From Aeromicrobium sp. 9AM (GTDB taxonomy: Bacteria > Actinomycetota > Actinomycetes > Propionibacteriales > Nocardioidaceae), in contig NZ_LR733304.1 of NCBI RefSeq assembly GCF_902506105.1, forward strand, positions 1,845,458 through 1,909,457: 64,000 bases of DNA, given 5' to 3'. The notes below the pieces were generated by a model. It saw nothing but the letters and a program-made list of their open reading frames with translations. It did no database searches and had not been told where the DNA came from. Of this stretch, positions 1-9,275 are shown piece after piece. Position 1 is the first letter of the stretch. Every line of letters begins with the position of its first letter. A program made the position numbers and the translations under genes.

Positions 1-490
1 GCTCGACGTCTACGGCCGCGAGCTGCCCAACGTCGTGACGCAGACCGTGCACGGCTCCCACCGCGGCGGACCGTTGCTGCCCGCCGGCGGATCGCTGCGC
101 GACATCCTGCGATTCGACGGGCCGGGGAGCCGCCAGGTCCGCGGCGTGCACGTCGAGCTGGCCGCCGTCGAGGAGCTCGACCATCCGGCGCTCGAGAAGG
201 ACACGCGCAGCGTCATGATCGACCTCGAGCAGAAGGCCACCGACATACCGAGCGAATTCTGGGGCATCGGCCTGGTCAACCCCAATCCGTTCGGCGTGAC
301 GGTCCGGGTCTCGCTGCTCGAGTTCGAGGAGCGGGAGCGCGACTACCCGCGGCAGGTCGTCGACGTCTTCACCTTGCAGGAGGACGTCGACCTGGCTTCG
401 GTCTCCAACCACGTCATCTGGTTACCCGAGGACGTACGAGGCCAGTTCCACGAGGTCGAGCACCACTTGAGGCCGCCGACGTACGTGTAG
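1..490 (+). CDS. C-terminal part of an unrecognised protein (5' truncated)
   Basis: The frame is open from base 2 to the TAG at 488-490, giving 162 residues of a protein whose start lies outside the window; a GTG at 35 is an unlikely start because the open frame continues upstream of it. The tail is polar and acidic with no membrane segment and no motif I recognise; it contains a stretch with an FWGIGLVNPNPFG segment and ends in HLRPPTYV. It is convergent with the reductase-like gene on the other strand, with no base between the two stop codons. No function is assigned. Confidence 0.6.
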   Translation, partial: LDVYGRELPNVVTQTVHGSHRGGPLLPAGGSLRDILRFDGPGSRQVRGVHVELAAVEELDHPALEKDTRSVMIDLEQKATDIPSEFWGIGLVNPNPFGVTVRVSLLEFEERERDYPRQVVDVFTLQEDVDLASVSNHVIWLPEDVRGQFHEVEHHLRPPTYV

Positions 491-1144
491 TCAGCCGGAG
501 TTGATGGCCCAGTTGAACCGCGGGGCACCCGAGCCCCGCGCGATCGTGACGCGCATCCACAGCGACATCGTCATCTCGACGGCCGCAGCCGTGTCGATGC
601 CGCCGAGGTCAATGATCTGCGCCGGGCGCCAGCCGAGCGTGGCGAGGAGCTCGCGGGCCCGGTCCTTGGCGCCCGCGTCATCACCGCTGAGGAACACGAC
701 GTGGTCGCCCTCGACGATCGAGGGATCCACCATCACGGTGCAGTTCATGGTGTTGAGCGACTTCACGACGTGCAGGTCCGGGAACGCGGCCTGGATGCGC
801 TGACCCAGCGAGTCGTCGGCCGATGCGAGTGGCTTGGGGAAGCCGCCCTCGACCGGTTGCAGCTCGTTGGAGACATCGATGAGGGTCTTGCCGGCGAGCG
901 CCTCCACGCCGACGGTTTCGAGAGCGTCGATCGAGTGCAGCCCGTTCGTGGCGTTGACGATGACGTCGGCGTGGGCGACCGCGTCGGCGAATGATCCGGT
1001 CCGCACGCCGAGGGCGGCCAACGGCTCGAGGCTGGCCGAGTCGGCCGTACGCGCGCCGACCAGGACATCGACGCCGAGCTCAGCGAGCCGGGCCGCGAAC
1101 GTACGTCCGACGATCCCGGTGCCCAGCACGCCGATCGAGGTCAT
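491..1144 (-). CDS. NADP-binding oxidoreductase of the F420-dependent reductase (COG2085) type
   Basis: 217 aa with an N-terminal Rossmann motif GTGIVG at residues 8-13 and a short single-domain length typical of the NADPH:F420 reductase-like family, which uses a dinucleotide in a compact soluble fold. The segment VVKSLNTMNC is also characteristic of this group. The ATG at 1144 overlaps the ndk stop in an ATGA junction, so it is probably co-translated behind ndk. The substrate cannot be read from the sequence; true F420 use is not shown, only family membership. Confidence 0.75.
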   Translation of the reverse strand: MTSIGVLGTGIVGRTFAARLAELGVDVLVGARTADSASLEPLAALGVRTGSFADAVAHADVIVNATNGLHSIDALETVGVEALAGKTLIDVSNELQPVEGGFPKPLASADDSLGQRIQAAFPDLHVVKSLNTMNCTVMVDPSIVEGDHVVFLSGDDAGAKDRARELLATLGWRPAQIIDLGGIDTAAAVEMTMSLWMRVTIARGSGAPRFNWAINSG

Positions 1145-1551
1145 GACAGCTCGGGGAACCAGAGTGCGATCTCGCGCTTGGCCGAGTCCTCGGAGTCCGA
1201 CGCGTGCACGAGGTTCTCGCGGTTGGACAGCGACAGGTCACCGCGGATCGTGCCGGGCGCGGCCTGCCGCCCGTCGGTGACCCCGTTGAGCAGGCGCACG
1301 ACAGCGATGGCCTCGTCGCCCTCGAGGACGAGTGCGACGAGCGGCCCGGAGACCGCGAACTCACGCAGCGGCGGGTACCACGGCTGGTCGACGTGTTCGG
1401 CGTAGTGGGCATCGGCCTGGGCGGCGTCGATCGTGCGCTGCTCCAGCGCGACGACCGTGAGTCCCTTGGACTCGAAACGGGAGAGGATCTCGCCGGTCAG
1501 GCCGCGGCGTACGGCATCGGGCTTGATCAGGACGAGGGTGCGTTGCGACAT
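1141..1551 (-). CDS. ndk: Nucleoside diphosphate kinase
   Basis: 136 aa, the usual length. It transfers the gamma phosphate from NTPs to NDPs through a phosphohistidine; the active-site His is at 116 in NLVHASDS, and the N-terminal LVLIKPDAV strand and the GPLVALVLEG segment are classic. I chose the ATG at 1551 over the TTG two codons upstream because a -10 box TAGGTT ends 6 nt before it, indicating a leaderless message. It heads a two-gene unit with the oxidoreductase downstream. In other actinobacteria ndk follows valS-folC-DUF4233; here the alpha-glucoside operon separates it from those genes. Confidence 0.96.
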   Translation of the reverse strand: MSQRTLVLIKPDAVRRGLTGEILSRFESKGLTVVALEQRTIDAAQADAHYAEHVDQPWYPPLREFAVSGPLVALVLEGDEAIAVVRLLNGVTDGRQAAPGTIRGDLSLSNRENLVHASDSEDSAKREIALWFPELS

Positions 1552-1557
1552 GGCCAA

Positions 1558-1563
1558 AACCTA
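1558..1563 (-). promoter_or_regulatory. -10 box of ndk (leaderless)
   Basis: TAGGTT on the minus strand with a 6-nt spacer to the ndk ATG. No separate ribosome binding site fits, so transcription probably starts at or next to the A of the start codon. Confidence 0.5.
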
Positions 1564-1656
1564 TCCTGCGCGGTCGTACGCCCGACGTGGACGCCCGTTC
1601 GGGACCCTGCGTACGTTTGGGTGCGGCGCCGGTCCGGTGCCCGGAGGGAGACGAAC

Positions 1657-3324
1657 ATGGCGAGCTCGGGCGAGCAGTGGTGGCGTGATGCCGTGATCTA
1701 CCAGGTCTATCCGCGGTCGTGGGCCGACTCCAACGGCGATGGGATTGGCGACCTGCCCGGGATCACGGCCAGGCTCCCCCACCTCGCCGACCTCGGTGTC
1801 GACGCGATCTGGCTCTCGCCGTTCTACACCTCGCCCCAGCACGACGCCGGGTACGACGTCGCCGACTACCGCGACGTGGACCCGGTCTTCGGTGACCTCG
1901 CCGCCTTCGATCGACTCGCGGCGCGGGCGCACGAGCTCGGCCTGCGGGTCATCGTCGACATCGTCCCCAACCACTCGTCCGACGAGCACCCGTGGTTCGT
2001 CGAGGCACTCGCGTCACCGGCCGGCAGCCCCGAGCGAGCTCGCTACATCTTCCGCGACGGCCGGGACGGCGGCACCCAGGCTCCCAACAACTGGCAGAGC
2101 CTGTTCGGGGGGCCCGCGTGGACCCGTGTCAACGAGCCGGACGGGAAGCCCGGCCAGTGGTACCTCCACCTGTTCGACACGACTCAGCCCGACTTCGACT
2201 GGACCAACCCCGAAGTGCGTACTGAGCTCGAGGACGTCCTGCGATTCTGGCTCGATCGCGGGGTCGACGGGTTCCGGATCGACGTCGCACACGGCCTGGT
2301 CAAGGCCGACGGACTGCCCGACGCGGACCTCAGCCACGACCGGCACGCCGACGCGACCGCCCTGGCGCCCATGTGGGACCAGCCGGGCGTCCACGAGATC
2401 TACCGCAGCTGGCGCCGGCTCACCGACTCGTACGCGACCGAGGGCGAGGACGCCGACCGCATCCTGTGCGCCGAGGCGTGGGTCCTGCCGGCCGAGGCAC
2501 TGGCGAAGTACGTACGGGAGGACGAGCTCCACCAGTCGTTCAACTTCGAGTACCTCATGACCCCGTGGCTGGCCGCGGACCAGCGGGCGACGATCACCCA
2601 CTCGCTCGCCCAGGCGGAGGCCGTCGGTGCGCCGCAGACCTGGGTGCTGTCCAACCACGACGTCGTACGCCACGCCACCCGACTCGGCTACCCGCAAACG
2701 CCGGGCTTGCAGAAGATCGAGGGCATCGGCGCCGACGACCCCCAGCCGGACGCCGAGCTCGGGCTGCGACGCGCTCGCGCGGCGACCGCGGTGATGCTCG
2801 CGCTGCCCGGCTCGGCCTACCTGTTCCAGGGCGAGGAGCTCGGGCTCCCCGAGGCCACGCAGCTGCCCGACGAGGCACGCCAGGACCCCACCTTCGCGCG
2901 TACGAACGGCACCTCCGTGGGTCGTGACGGCTGCCGCGTGCCGATCCCGTGGGAGGGCGGCGTGCCGTCGTACGGATTCGGTCCCGGCGACGAGTCCTGG
3001 CTCCCCCAGCCGGTCGAGTACGGGCTGCTGGCCGCCGACCGGCAGCGTCACGAGCCGGACTCGACGCTCACGCTCTACCAGGACCTGCTGCGGCTGCGGC
3101 GCGAGCTCCGGCTGGGTCGCGGCGCCTTGACCTGGCTCGACGGATTCGGCGACGACGTCCTCGCGTTCAGGGTCGAGTCCGCCAAGGGTGCGGTGATCGT
3201 CCTGGCGAATCTCGGCTCCGGCGAGGTGCCGCTTCCTGACGGAAAGACCGTGCTTGCAGGCAGCCTGCCCCGGCATCATGGCGCGTTCGTCCGTACCGAC
3301 GAGACGGTCTGGCTGCGGCCCTGA
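1657..3324 (+). CDS. Alpha-glucosidase, glycoside hydrolase family 13
   Basis: 555 aa cytoplasmic GH13 enzyme that should hydrolyse alpha-glucosidic bonds of imported oligosaccharides. The four conserved regions are visible: DIVPNHSS at 101-108, the nucleophile Asp209 in GFRIDVAHG, the acid/base Glu273 in CAEAW, and the transition-state Asp335 in LSNHDVVRH. There is no signal peptide. The ATG at 1657 is chosen because GGAGGGAG (1643-1650) precedes it at 6 nt; the frame stays open upstream but lacks GH13 sequence there. It lies directly upstream of a complete sugar importer in the same direction, so the importer probably feeds it. Substrate (maltose, isomaltose, trehalose or another glucoside) is not resolved. 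Confidence 0.93.
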   Translation: MASSGEQWWRDAVIYQVYPRSWADSNGDGIGDLPGITARLPHLADLGVDAIWLSPFYTSPQHDAGYDVADYRDVDPVFGDLAAFDRLAARAHELGLRVIVDIVPNHSSDEHPWFVEALASPAGSPERARYIFRDGRDGGTQAPNNWQSLFGGPAWTRVNEPDGKPGQWYLHLFDTTQPDFDWTNPEVRTELEDVLRFWLDRGVDGFRIDVAHGLVKADGLPDADLSHDRHADATALAPMWDQPGVHEIYRSWRRLTDSYATEGEDADRILCAEAWVLPAEALAKYVREDELHQSFNFEYLMTPWLAADQRATITHSLAQAEAVGAPQTWVLSNHDVVRHATRLGYPQTPGLQKIEGIGADDPQPDAELGLRRARAATAVMLALPGSAYLFQGEELGLPEATQLPDEARQDPTFARTNGTSVGRDGCRVPIPWEGGVPSYGFGPGDESWLPQPVEYGLLAADRQRHEPDSTLTLYQDLLRLRRELRLGRGALTWLDGFGDDVLAFRVESAKGAVIVLANLGSGEVPLPDGKTVLAGSLPRHHGAFVRTDETVWLRP

Positions 3325-3375
3325 AAGATGCCCGGTTGCGCTCCTCTGGCCATGCGGTTACGTTCGATGCGTCCC

Positions 3376-3391
3376 TGTGACCCGCATCACG
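3376..3391 (+). promoter_or_regulatory. CRP/GlxR-like site upstream of the sugar importer
   Basis: TGTGA, six bases, then TCAC followed by G: one base short of the perfect CRP-family palindrome TGTGA-N6-TCACA. It is centred about 43 nt upstream of the binding-protein start. A cAMP-receptor-type regulator controlling a sugar transporter would be expected, but this is a single site found by eye. Confidence 0.4.
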
Positions 3392-3426
3392 TGTGCGCCA
3401 GCTGAGGGGACGTGGTTGGGGGAGGA

Positions 3427-4740
3427 ATGGCCGTACGTTCTGTTCGTCGAGTCGTCGCAGGCATCGCCGCGACGGCCTTGTCCGCGAGTGTGCTGGCCGC
3501 CTGTGGAAGTGGTAGCGGCGGCAAGGCATCGCTCAACTGGTACATCAACCCTGATGGCCAGGTCACGCTCAACAAGCTGGCCAAGGACTGCAGCACCGAC
3601 GACTACAACATCAAGATCCAGCTGCTCCCTGCCAGCGCCACCGACCAGCGGACGCAGCTCGCCCGTCGCCTGGCCGCCAAGGACAGCTCGACGGACCTGA
3701 TGAGCCTCGACCCGGTGTTCGTACCGGAGTTCGCCAACGCCAAGTGGCTCCTACCCTTCGAGGGGGAGGTTGCCGATCGGGTCCTCGACGGTGTGCTGGA
3801 CGCGCCCGCCGACATCGTGCAGTGGGATGACAAGGTCGTCGCCGCACCGCAGTGGGCCAACACCCAGGTGCTCTGGTATCGCAAGTCGCTCGCCGAGAAG
3901 GCCGGGCTCGACATGACCCAGCCCGTCACGTGGGACCAGGTCATCAAGGCAGCTGCCGACAACGGCGGCACGGTCGGCGTCCAGGCCAACAAGTACGAGG
4001 CCTACGTCGTGTGGATCAACGCACTGATCCAAGGCGCCGGCGGCAACATCCTCGACCCCGCGACGGTCGAGAAGGGTCGCGACGCCAAGGTCACGATCAA
4101 CTCCGCAGCCGGCAAGGACGCGGCAGCCGTCATCCGCGAGCTCGCCCGCTCCAAGGCGGCGCAGCCGGACTTCTCGACCTCCAACGAGGGCACGAGCCTC
4201 GGCTCGATGTTCCCCGCCAAGGGGCCCGGCGAGTTCATGACCAACTGGACGTTCGTCTACGGCAACTACAAGGGATTGATCGGCAAACCCGGCGGACCCA
4301 AGGACGAGGAGGGGTTCGGTGACCTCGGCTGGGCCCGTTACCCGCAGACAGTGGAGGGCGAGGAGTCAAAGCCTCCGATCGGCGGCATCGAGATCGGTGT
4401 CGGCGCCTACACGAAGCATCCGAAGTTCGCCCAGGAAGCGGCGCTGTGCGTCACCAGTGACGAAGCACAGTCCGCTCTCGCGGTTAACGAAAGCTTCGCG
4501 CCGACACGAGCGTCTGTCTACGACGCCCCCGCAGTCAAGAAGGTCTTCCCTGCAGACCTCCTCACGCTGTTCCGCGACAGCATCGACACCGGCGGCCCGC
4601 GCCCCAAGAGCGCGTACTACAGCCAGATCTCGAGCGCGATCCAGTCGAGATGGCACTCGCCCACCTCGGTCGGCCCGGGCACACCGAAGAAGTCCGCCTC
4701 GTTCCTGACGGCAATCCTCAAGGGGAAGGCACTCCTGTGA
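3427..4740 (+). CDS. Sugar ABC transporter substrate-binding lipoprotein (family 1)
   Basis: 437 aa. A basic N-terminus (RSVRR) is followed by a hydrophobic stretch and the lipobox SVLAAC with Cys26, so it should be a lipid-anchored extracellular binding protein. Length and layout fit the MalE-like family 1 proteins that deliver oligosaccharides to MalFG-type permeases. The start is uncertain: ATG 3427 has GGGGGAGGA abutting it, while an in-frame GTG at 3412 would add five residues. Its stop overlaps the first permease start by 4 nt (GTGA). It is separated from the alpha-glucosidase by 102 nt that carry the CRP-like site, so it may have its own promoter. Confidence 0.9.
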   Translation: MAVRSVRRVVAGIAATALSASVLAACGSGSGGKASLNWYINPDGQVTLNKLAKDCSTDDYNIKIQLLPASATDQRTQLARRLAAKDSSTDLMSLDPVFVPEFANAKWLLPFEGEVADRVLDGVLDAPADIVQWDDKVVAAPQWANTQVLWYRKSLAEKAGLDMTQPVTWDQVIKAAADNGGTVGVQANKYEAYVVWINALIQGAGGNILDPATVEKGRDAKVTINSAAGKDAAAVIRELARSKAAQPDFSTSNEGTSLGSMFPAKGPGEFMTNWTFVYGNYKGLIGKPGGPKDEEGFGDLGWARYPQTVEGEESKPPIGGIEIGVGAYTKHPKFAQEAALCVTSDEAQSALAVNESFAPTRASVYDAPAVKKVFPADLLTLFRDSIDTGGPRPKSAYYSQISSAIQSRWHSPTSVGPGTPKKSASFLTAILKGKALL

Positions 4741-5681
4741 CGACCTACGTGCAGACCGCGGCTGACGACCCCGACACCGCGCCCAGACCACCCGACTCCG
4801 ATCGGACCCGGGCCGAGAACAACCTGGCGCGCAAGCTGGTGGCGCCCGCCCTCATCTTGATGCTGCTGGTGACGGCGTTCCCGATGCTGCGGGCGCTCTA
4901 CCTGTCGATGTTCGACTACTCGCTGACGGCGCCCGACGACAAGGAGTTCGTGGGCTTCCAGAACTACGCCACCGCCTTGAGCGACTGGTTGTTCTGGCGC
5001 GACACCTTGACGACGGTCTTCATCATGATCGTCACCGTCGCGTTCGAGCTCGTCATCGGCTTCGCGTTCGCGATGGTCATGCACAAGGTGATCTTCGCCC
5101 GCGGCGTCATCCGCACGTCGATCCTCATCCCCTACGGCGTCATCACCGTCGTCTCGGGCTTCGCGTGGCAGTTCGCGTTCTCCTACCAGAACGGCTTCGT
5201 CAACAGCTGGCTCCCGTTCATCGACACTGACTTCAACTGGTTCGCCGAGCGGAACTCCTCGCTGATCGCGATCATGGCGTCGGAGATCTGGAAGACCACG
5301 CCGTTCATGTCGTTGCTCCTGCTGGCCGGACTCGCGCAGGTGTCCAATGACATGCTCGAGGCCGCCAAGGTCGACGGCGCGACGTGGTGGCAGCGGCTCT
5401 ACAAGGTCATCCTGCCCAACATGCGGGCGGCGATCATGGTCGCTGTCCTGTTCCGCGCTCTCGACGCCTACCGCATCTTCGACAACATCTTCGTGATGAC
5501 GGCCGGCGCCAACAAGACCGAGTCGATCTCGTTCCTGACCTACAGGCAGGTGATCGAGCAGTTCCAGCTGGGCATCGGCTCAGCGTTGTCGGTGCTGCTG
5601 TTCCTGTCGGTGCTGGTCGTCGCGTTCGTGATCGTCAAGCTCTTCAAGGTCGATCTCGCCGACGCACGGCAGGAGAACTGA
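4737..5681 (+). CDS. Sugar ABC transporter permease, MalF type
   Basis: 314 aa integral membrane protein with about six membrane segments and the cytoplasmic EAA loop EAAKVDGATWWQRLYKVILP near residue 205, the contact point for the ATPase. A hydrophilic N-terminal tail of about 35 residues precedes the first membrane segment. I place the start at GTG 4737, which overlaps the upstream stop (GTGA) and has AAGGGGAAGG at 4720-4729 as ribosome binding site; the frame is open further upstream inside the binding-protein gene but that extension has no support. It pairs with the next permease to form the channel. Confidence 0.92.
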   Translation: MTTYVQTAADDPDTAPRPPDSDRTRAENNLARKLVAPALILMLLVTAFPMLRALYLSMFDYSLTAPDDKEFVGFQNYATALSDWLFWRDTLTTVFIMIVTVAFELVIGFAFAMVMHKVIFARGVIRTSILIPYGVITVVSGFAWQFAFSYQNGFVNSWLPFIDTDFNWFAERNSSLIAIMASEIWKTTPFMSLLLLAGLAQVSNDMLEAAKVDGATWWQRLYKVILPNMRAAIMVAVLFRALDAYRIFDNIFVMTAGANKTESISFLTYRQVIEQFQLGIGSALSVLLFLSVLVVAFVIVKLFKVDLADARQEN

Positions 5682-5682
5682 C

Positions 5683-6528
5683 ATGCAGACCGACGTGAAG
5701 TCCAAGATCGGCACCTTTGTCGGCGTGGCCGTGATCCTGGCCTGGTGCCTGTTGCCCGTCGTGTGGATCATCTCCCTGTCGTTCAAGTCGCAGGAAGCGG
5801 TCACCAACGGCAGCCCGGGCTTCTTCCCGTCCGACGGCGGCGGAGCGGGCTGGCAGAACTACAAGGACGTCCTGGACAACGGCCAGTTCAGGCACGCCGT
5901 CTTCAACTCGATCGGCATCTCGCTGATCGCCACGCTCCTGTCGGTCGTCATCGCGACCCTCGCGGCGTACGCGATCGCCCGCCTGGATTTCAAGGGCAAG
6001 AAGTTCGTGCTGACCACGGCTCTGGTGATCGCGATGTTCCCGGTCGTCTCGCTGGTCGGCCCGCTGTTCGACATGTGGCGCACGTTCCACCTCTACGACA
6101 CCTGGCCGGGCCTGATCATCCCTTACATGTCGTTCACGCTTCCCTTGGCGATCTGGACCCTGTCGGCGTTCTTCCGCGAGATCCCGTGGGAGATGGAGCA
6201 GGCCGCCCAGGTCGACGGCGCCACTGCCTGGCAGGCGTTCCGCAAGGTCATCGTGCCGCTCGCGGCGCCCGGCGTCTTCACCGCGGCGATCCTGACGTTC
6301 TTCTTCGCGTGGAACGACTTCGTGTTCGGCATCTCCCTCACGTCGACCGAGAAGGCGCGACCCATCCCGGCCGCTCTGTCGTTCTTCGTCGGCCAAGACC
6401 CGTTCAACCGGCCCGCTTCGCTGCTGGCCGCGGGCGCCGTGGTCGCCACGGTCCCGATCGTCGTCCTCGTCCTGTTCTTCCAGCGCAAGATCGTCGCCGG
6501 CCTGACCGCCGGCGCAGTGAAGGGTTGA
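5683..6528 (+). CDS. Sugar ABC transporter permease, MalG type
   Basis: 281 aa integral membrane protein, starting one base after the previous permease stop. It has the MalG-type layout of about six membrane segments, with the EAA loop QAAQVDGATAWQAFRKVIVP around residue 170-190 and a C-terminal RKIVAGLTAGAVKG tail typical of the family. It should form the heterodimeric channel with the gene before it. Confidence 0.93.
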   Translation: MQTDVKSKIGTFVGVAVILAWCLLPVVWIISLSFKSQEAVTNGSPGFFPSDGGGAGWQNYKDVLDNGQFRHAVFNSIGISLIATLLSVVIATLAAYAIARLDFKGKKFVLTTALVIAMFPVVSLVGPLFDMWRTFHLYDTWPGLIIPYMSFTLPLAIWTLSAFFREIPWEMEQAAQVDGATAWQAFRKVIVPLAAPGVFTAAILTFFFAWNDFVFGISLTSTEKARPIPAALSFFVGQDPFNRPASLLAAGAVVATVPIVVLVLFFQRKIVAGLTAGAVKG

Positions 6529-6531
6529 TCC

Positions 6532-7695
<1,164 letters not shown>

Positions 7696-7705
7696 ACGTC
7701 ATCCG

Positions 7706-7744
7706 TCGACGGGCTCAAGGACCGTGGGTCCTTGAGCCCGTCGA
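7706..7744. terminator. Bidirectional terminator-like hairpin
   Basis: A perfect 18-bp stem, TCGACGGGCTCAAGGACC and its complement, around a 3-nt loop GTG. It lies between the convergent importer ATPase gene and the ParB-like gene, so it can end transcription from both sides. There is no clear T run. The arm sequence may be a dispersed repeat. Confidence 0.75.
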
Positions 7745-7750
7745 AGGGAC

Positions 7751-8608
7751 TCAGCGCTTCCGTTTGCCGCCCTTGCTGGTGACGGCTTCCATGATCTCGG
7801 CGTTCCACTCGTGCTCGCGGATCAGCCGGTAGCGCTCGCACGCGACGCGCAGGTAGGCCTCTGCTGGGCGTTCATCCTTGCCGCGGACCCCGGCGTCCTC
7901 GATCATCTCGACGACGGGCTGGAACTCCTCGGCGTACCAGCGCGCGGCCATCGTCGGCTTGTCCATGTAGGCGCCCTCGGCATGCATCATGCGCGCACCC
8001 CATGCCTCGACGGTCTCGGCGATGACGCCATAGTCGAACGGGTTGTTGACCGCGACCGCTGCCCGCGCCTCCCCCGTGAACGGGACCCGCTCGAGCATCA
8101 GGCGTCGCCAGTACTTGAGCTCGAGGTCGGAGCGAGCGCCGATTCCGACAGGCCTCAGGAACGTCTCGATCGCCGTCACCTTGGCCTCGATCAGGTCGAT
8201 GCCGAGGCTGCGCGCGACTGAGACGCGGTGATGGCCGTCGCGGACGAAGTAGTAGTCGCCGATCTGATAGACCTCGATCGGCGGGATGACCTCTCCGGTG
8301 CGGCTGGCACGGGCGAGTCGTTCCCAACGCTGCCTGCTGACCGCCGAGGTCGGCCGGAAGCGCCGGTCGAAGTCGCGCACCTTGTCGACCGATCCCACGA
8401 TGGCGTCGAGCGGGATGACCTTGGTGCCGATGTAGTTCTCGGCCTTGCGCCCCAGCGCCTCGACGACGTCGTCGAACGACATCGACTGGACCACGTCGTC
8501 GGTGTCGTTGCGCAGCCGCGCCGCGAGCCCGGACAGCACCTGGTGGCGCCGCGCGCGCATGAAGTCGCTCTCGGCGTCGACCCGCGGCGATCCGGAGCTG
8601 CTGGCCAT
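7751..8608 (-). CDS. ParB/sulfiredoxin-fold nuclease-like domain protein
   Basis: 285 aa. The middle part carries the ParB/Srx signature: PPIEVYQIGDYYFVRDGHHR then VSVARSLG (about residues 125-155), the fold that binds or hydrolyses nucleotides. It lacks the helix-turn-helix and dimer regions of chromosome-segregating ParB, and has instead a basic C-terminus ending GGKRKR. ATG 8608 is chosen since it follows the phosphoesterase stop by one base; a TTG start at 8635 would overlap that gene. It is the last gene of a folC-DUF4233-phosphoesterase-ParB-like series. Function unknown. Confidence 0.75.
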   Translation of the reverse strand: MASSSGSPRVDAESDFMRARRHQVLSGLAARLRNDTDDVVQSMSFDDVVEALGRKAENYIGTKVIPLDAIVGSVDKVRDFDRRFRPTSAVSRQRWERLARASRTGEVIPPIEVYQIGDYYFVRDGHHRVSVARSLGIDLIEAKVTAIETFLRPVGIGARSDLELKYWRRLMLERVPFTGEARAAVAVNNPFDYGVIAETVEAWGARMMHAEGAYMDKPTMAARWYAEEFQPVVEMIEDAGVRGKDERPAEAYLRVACERYRLIREHEWNAEIMEAVTSKGGKRKR

Positions 8609-8609
8609 C

Positions 8610-9236
8610 TCAGGCCCCCCGTCCCGTGCCGGCAACCGCGTGGGTCGAGGCCGGCTCGATCTCGATGACCTGCCACGGGATCACGTTGCGGATCGTCGTG
8701 CGCCCGACCTCTCGATCCGGCTTGTGCATGCCGTACGGGTGGATGTGGCCGTGCAGGTGCCATGCGGGTTGCAGCGTCTCGAGGACGCCGTGCAGGGCGG
8801 AGACGCCGACGTGGCAGGGATCCGGCTCGTCGCCGAGACCGTACGGAGGCGCGTGGGTCAGGAGCACGTCGACCTGACACGCCTTGCCCGCGTCCTTGAG
8901 GAGTCGACGGGCCCGCTTGTCGTACTGGTCCTGGGTGTACTGGTGCGGACCCTCGTTGTAGCGGACACAGCCGCCCAGGCCGGCGACGCGCAGGCCGCCC
9001 ACCGTGAACACGCGACCGTCGAGGTCGATCAGCCCGCGAGGGCTCTTGCCGCGTGCAGTGCTCGGATCGTGGTTGCCGGGCACGTACGCCGCCGGGGCGT
9101 CCACCAACGAGACGAGCGACTCGAGGTAACCCCAGGGCAGGTCGCCGGCCGCCAGCACGAGGTCGACGCGCAGGTCGCGCACCCGCGACTCCATCGCGGG
9201 GATCTCCTCGTCGGCGACTGCCAGGACACGCACCAT
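8610..9236 (-). CDS. Calcineurin-like metallophosphoesterase
   Basis: 208 aa cytoplasmic protein with the metal-binding blocks of the family in order: GDLPWG, GNHDPS, THAPPYG and HGHIHP. It should hydrolyse a phosphoester, probably with a dinuclear metal centre; the substrate is not predictable. The ATG at 9236 has a -10 box TAGTGT ending 7 nt upstream, so it probably has its own leaderless promoter, 39 nt after the DUF4233 stop. Confidence 0.85.
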   Translation of the reverse strand: MVRVLAVADEEIPAMESRVRDLRVDLVLAAGDLPWGYLESLVSLVDAPAAYVPGNHDPSTARGKSPRGLIDLDGRVFTVGGLRVAGLGGCVRYNEGPHQYTQDQYDKRARRLLKDAGKACQVDVLLTHAPPYGLGDEPDPCHVGVSALHGVLETLQPAWHLHGHIHPYGMHKPDREVGRTTIRNVIPWQVIEIEPASTHAVAGTGRGA

Positions 9237-9243
9237 GCCTTCG

Positions 9244-9249
9244 ACACTA
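9244..9249 (-). promoter_or_regulatory. -10 box of the metallophosphoesterase gene (leaderless)
   Basis: TAGTGT on the minus strand, 7 nt before the ATG at 9236. Confidence 0.45.
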
Positions 9250-9275
9250 GCCCGGAGAGCCGTGCCGCACACCCC

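Noticed and set aside
1204..1656. A 151-codon N-terminal extension of the alpha-glucosidase
   Set aside because: It is antisense to ndk, has no GH13 similarity, and a good ribosome binding site marks ATG 1657.
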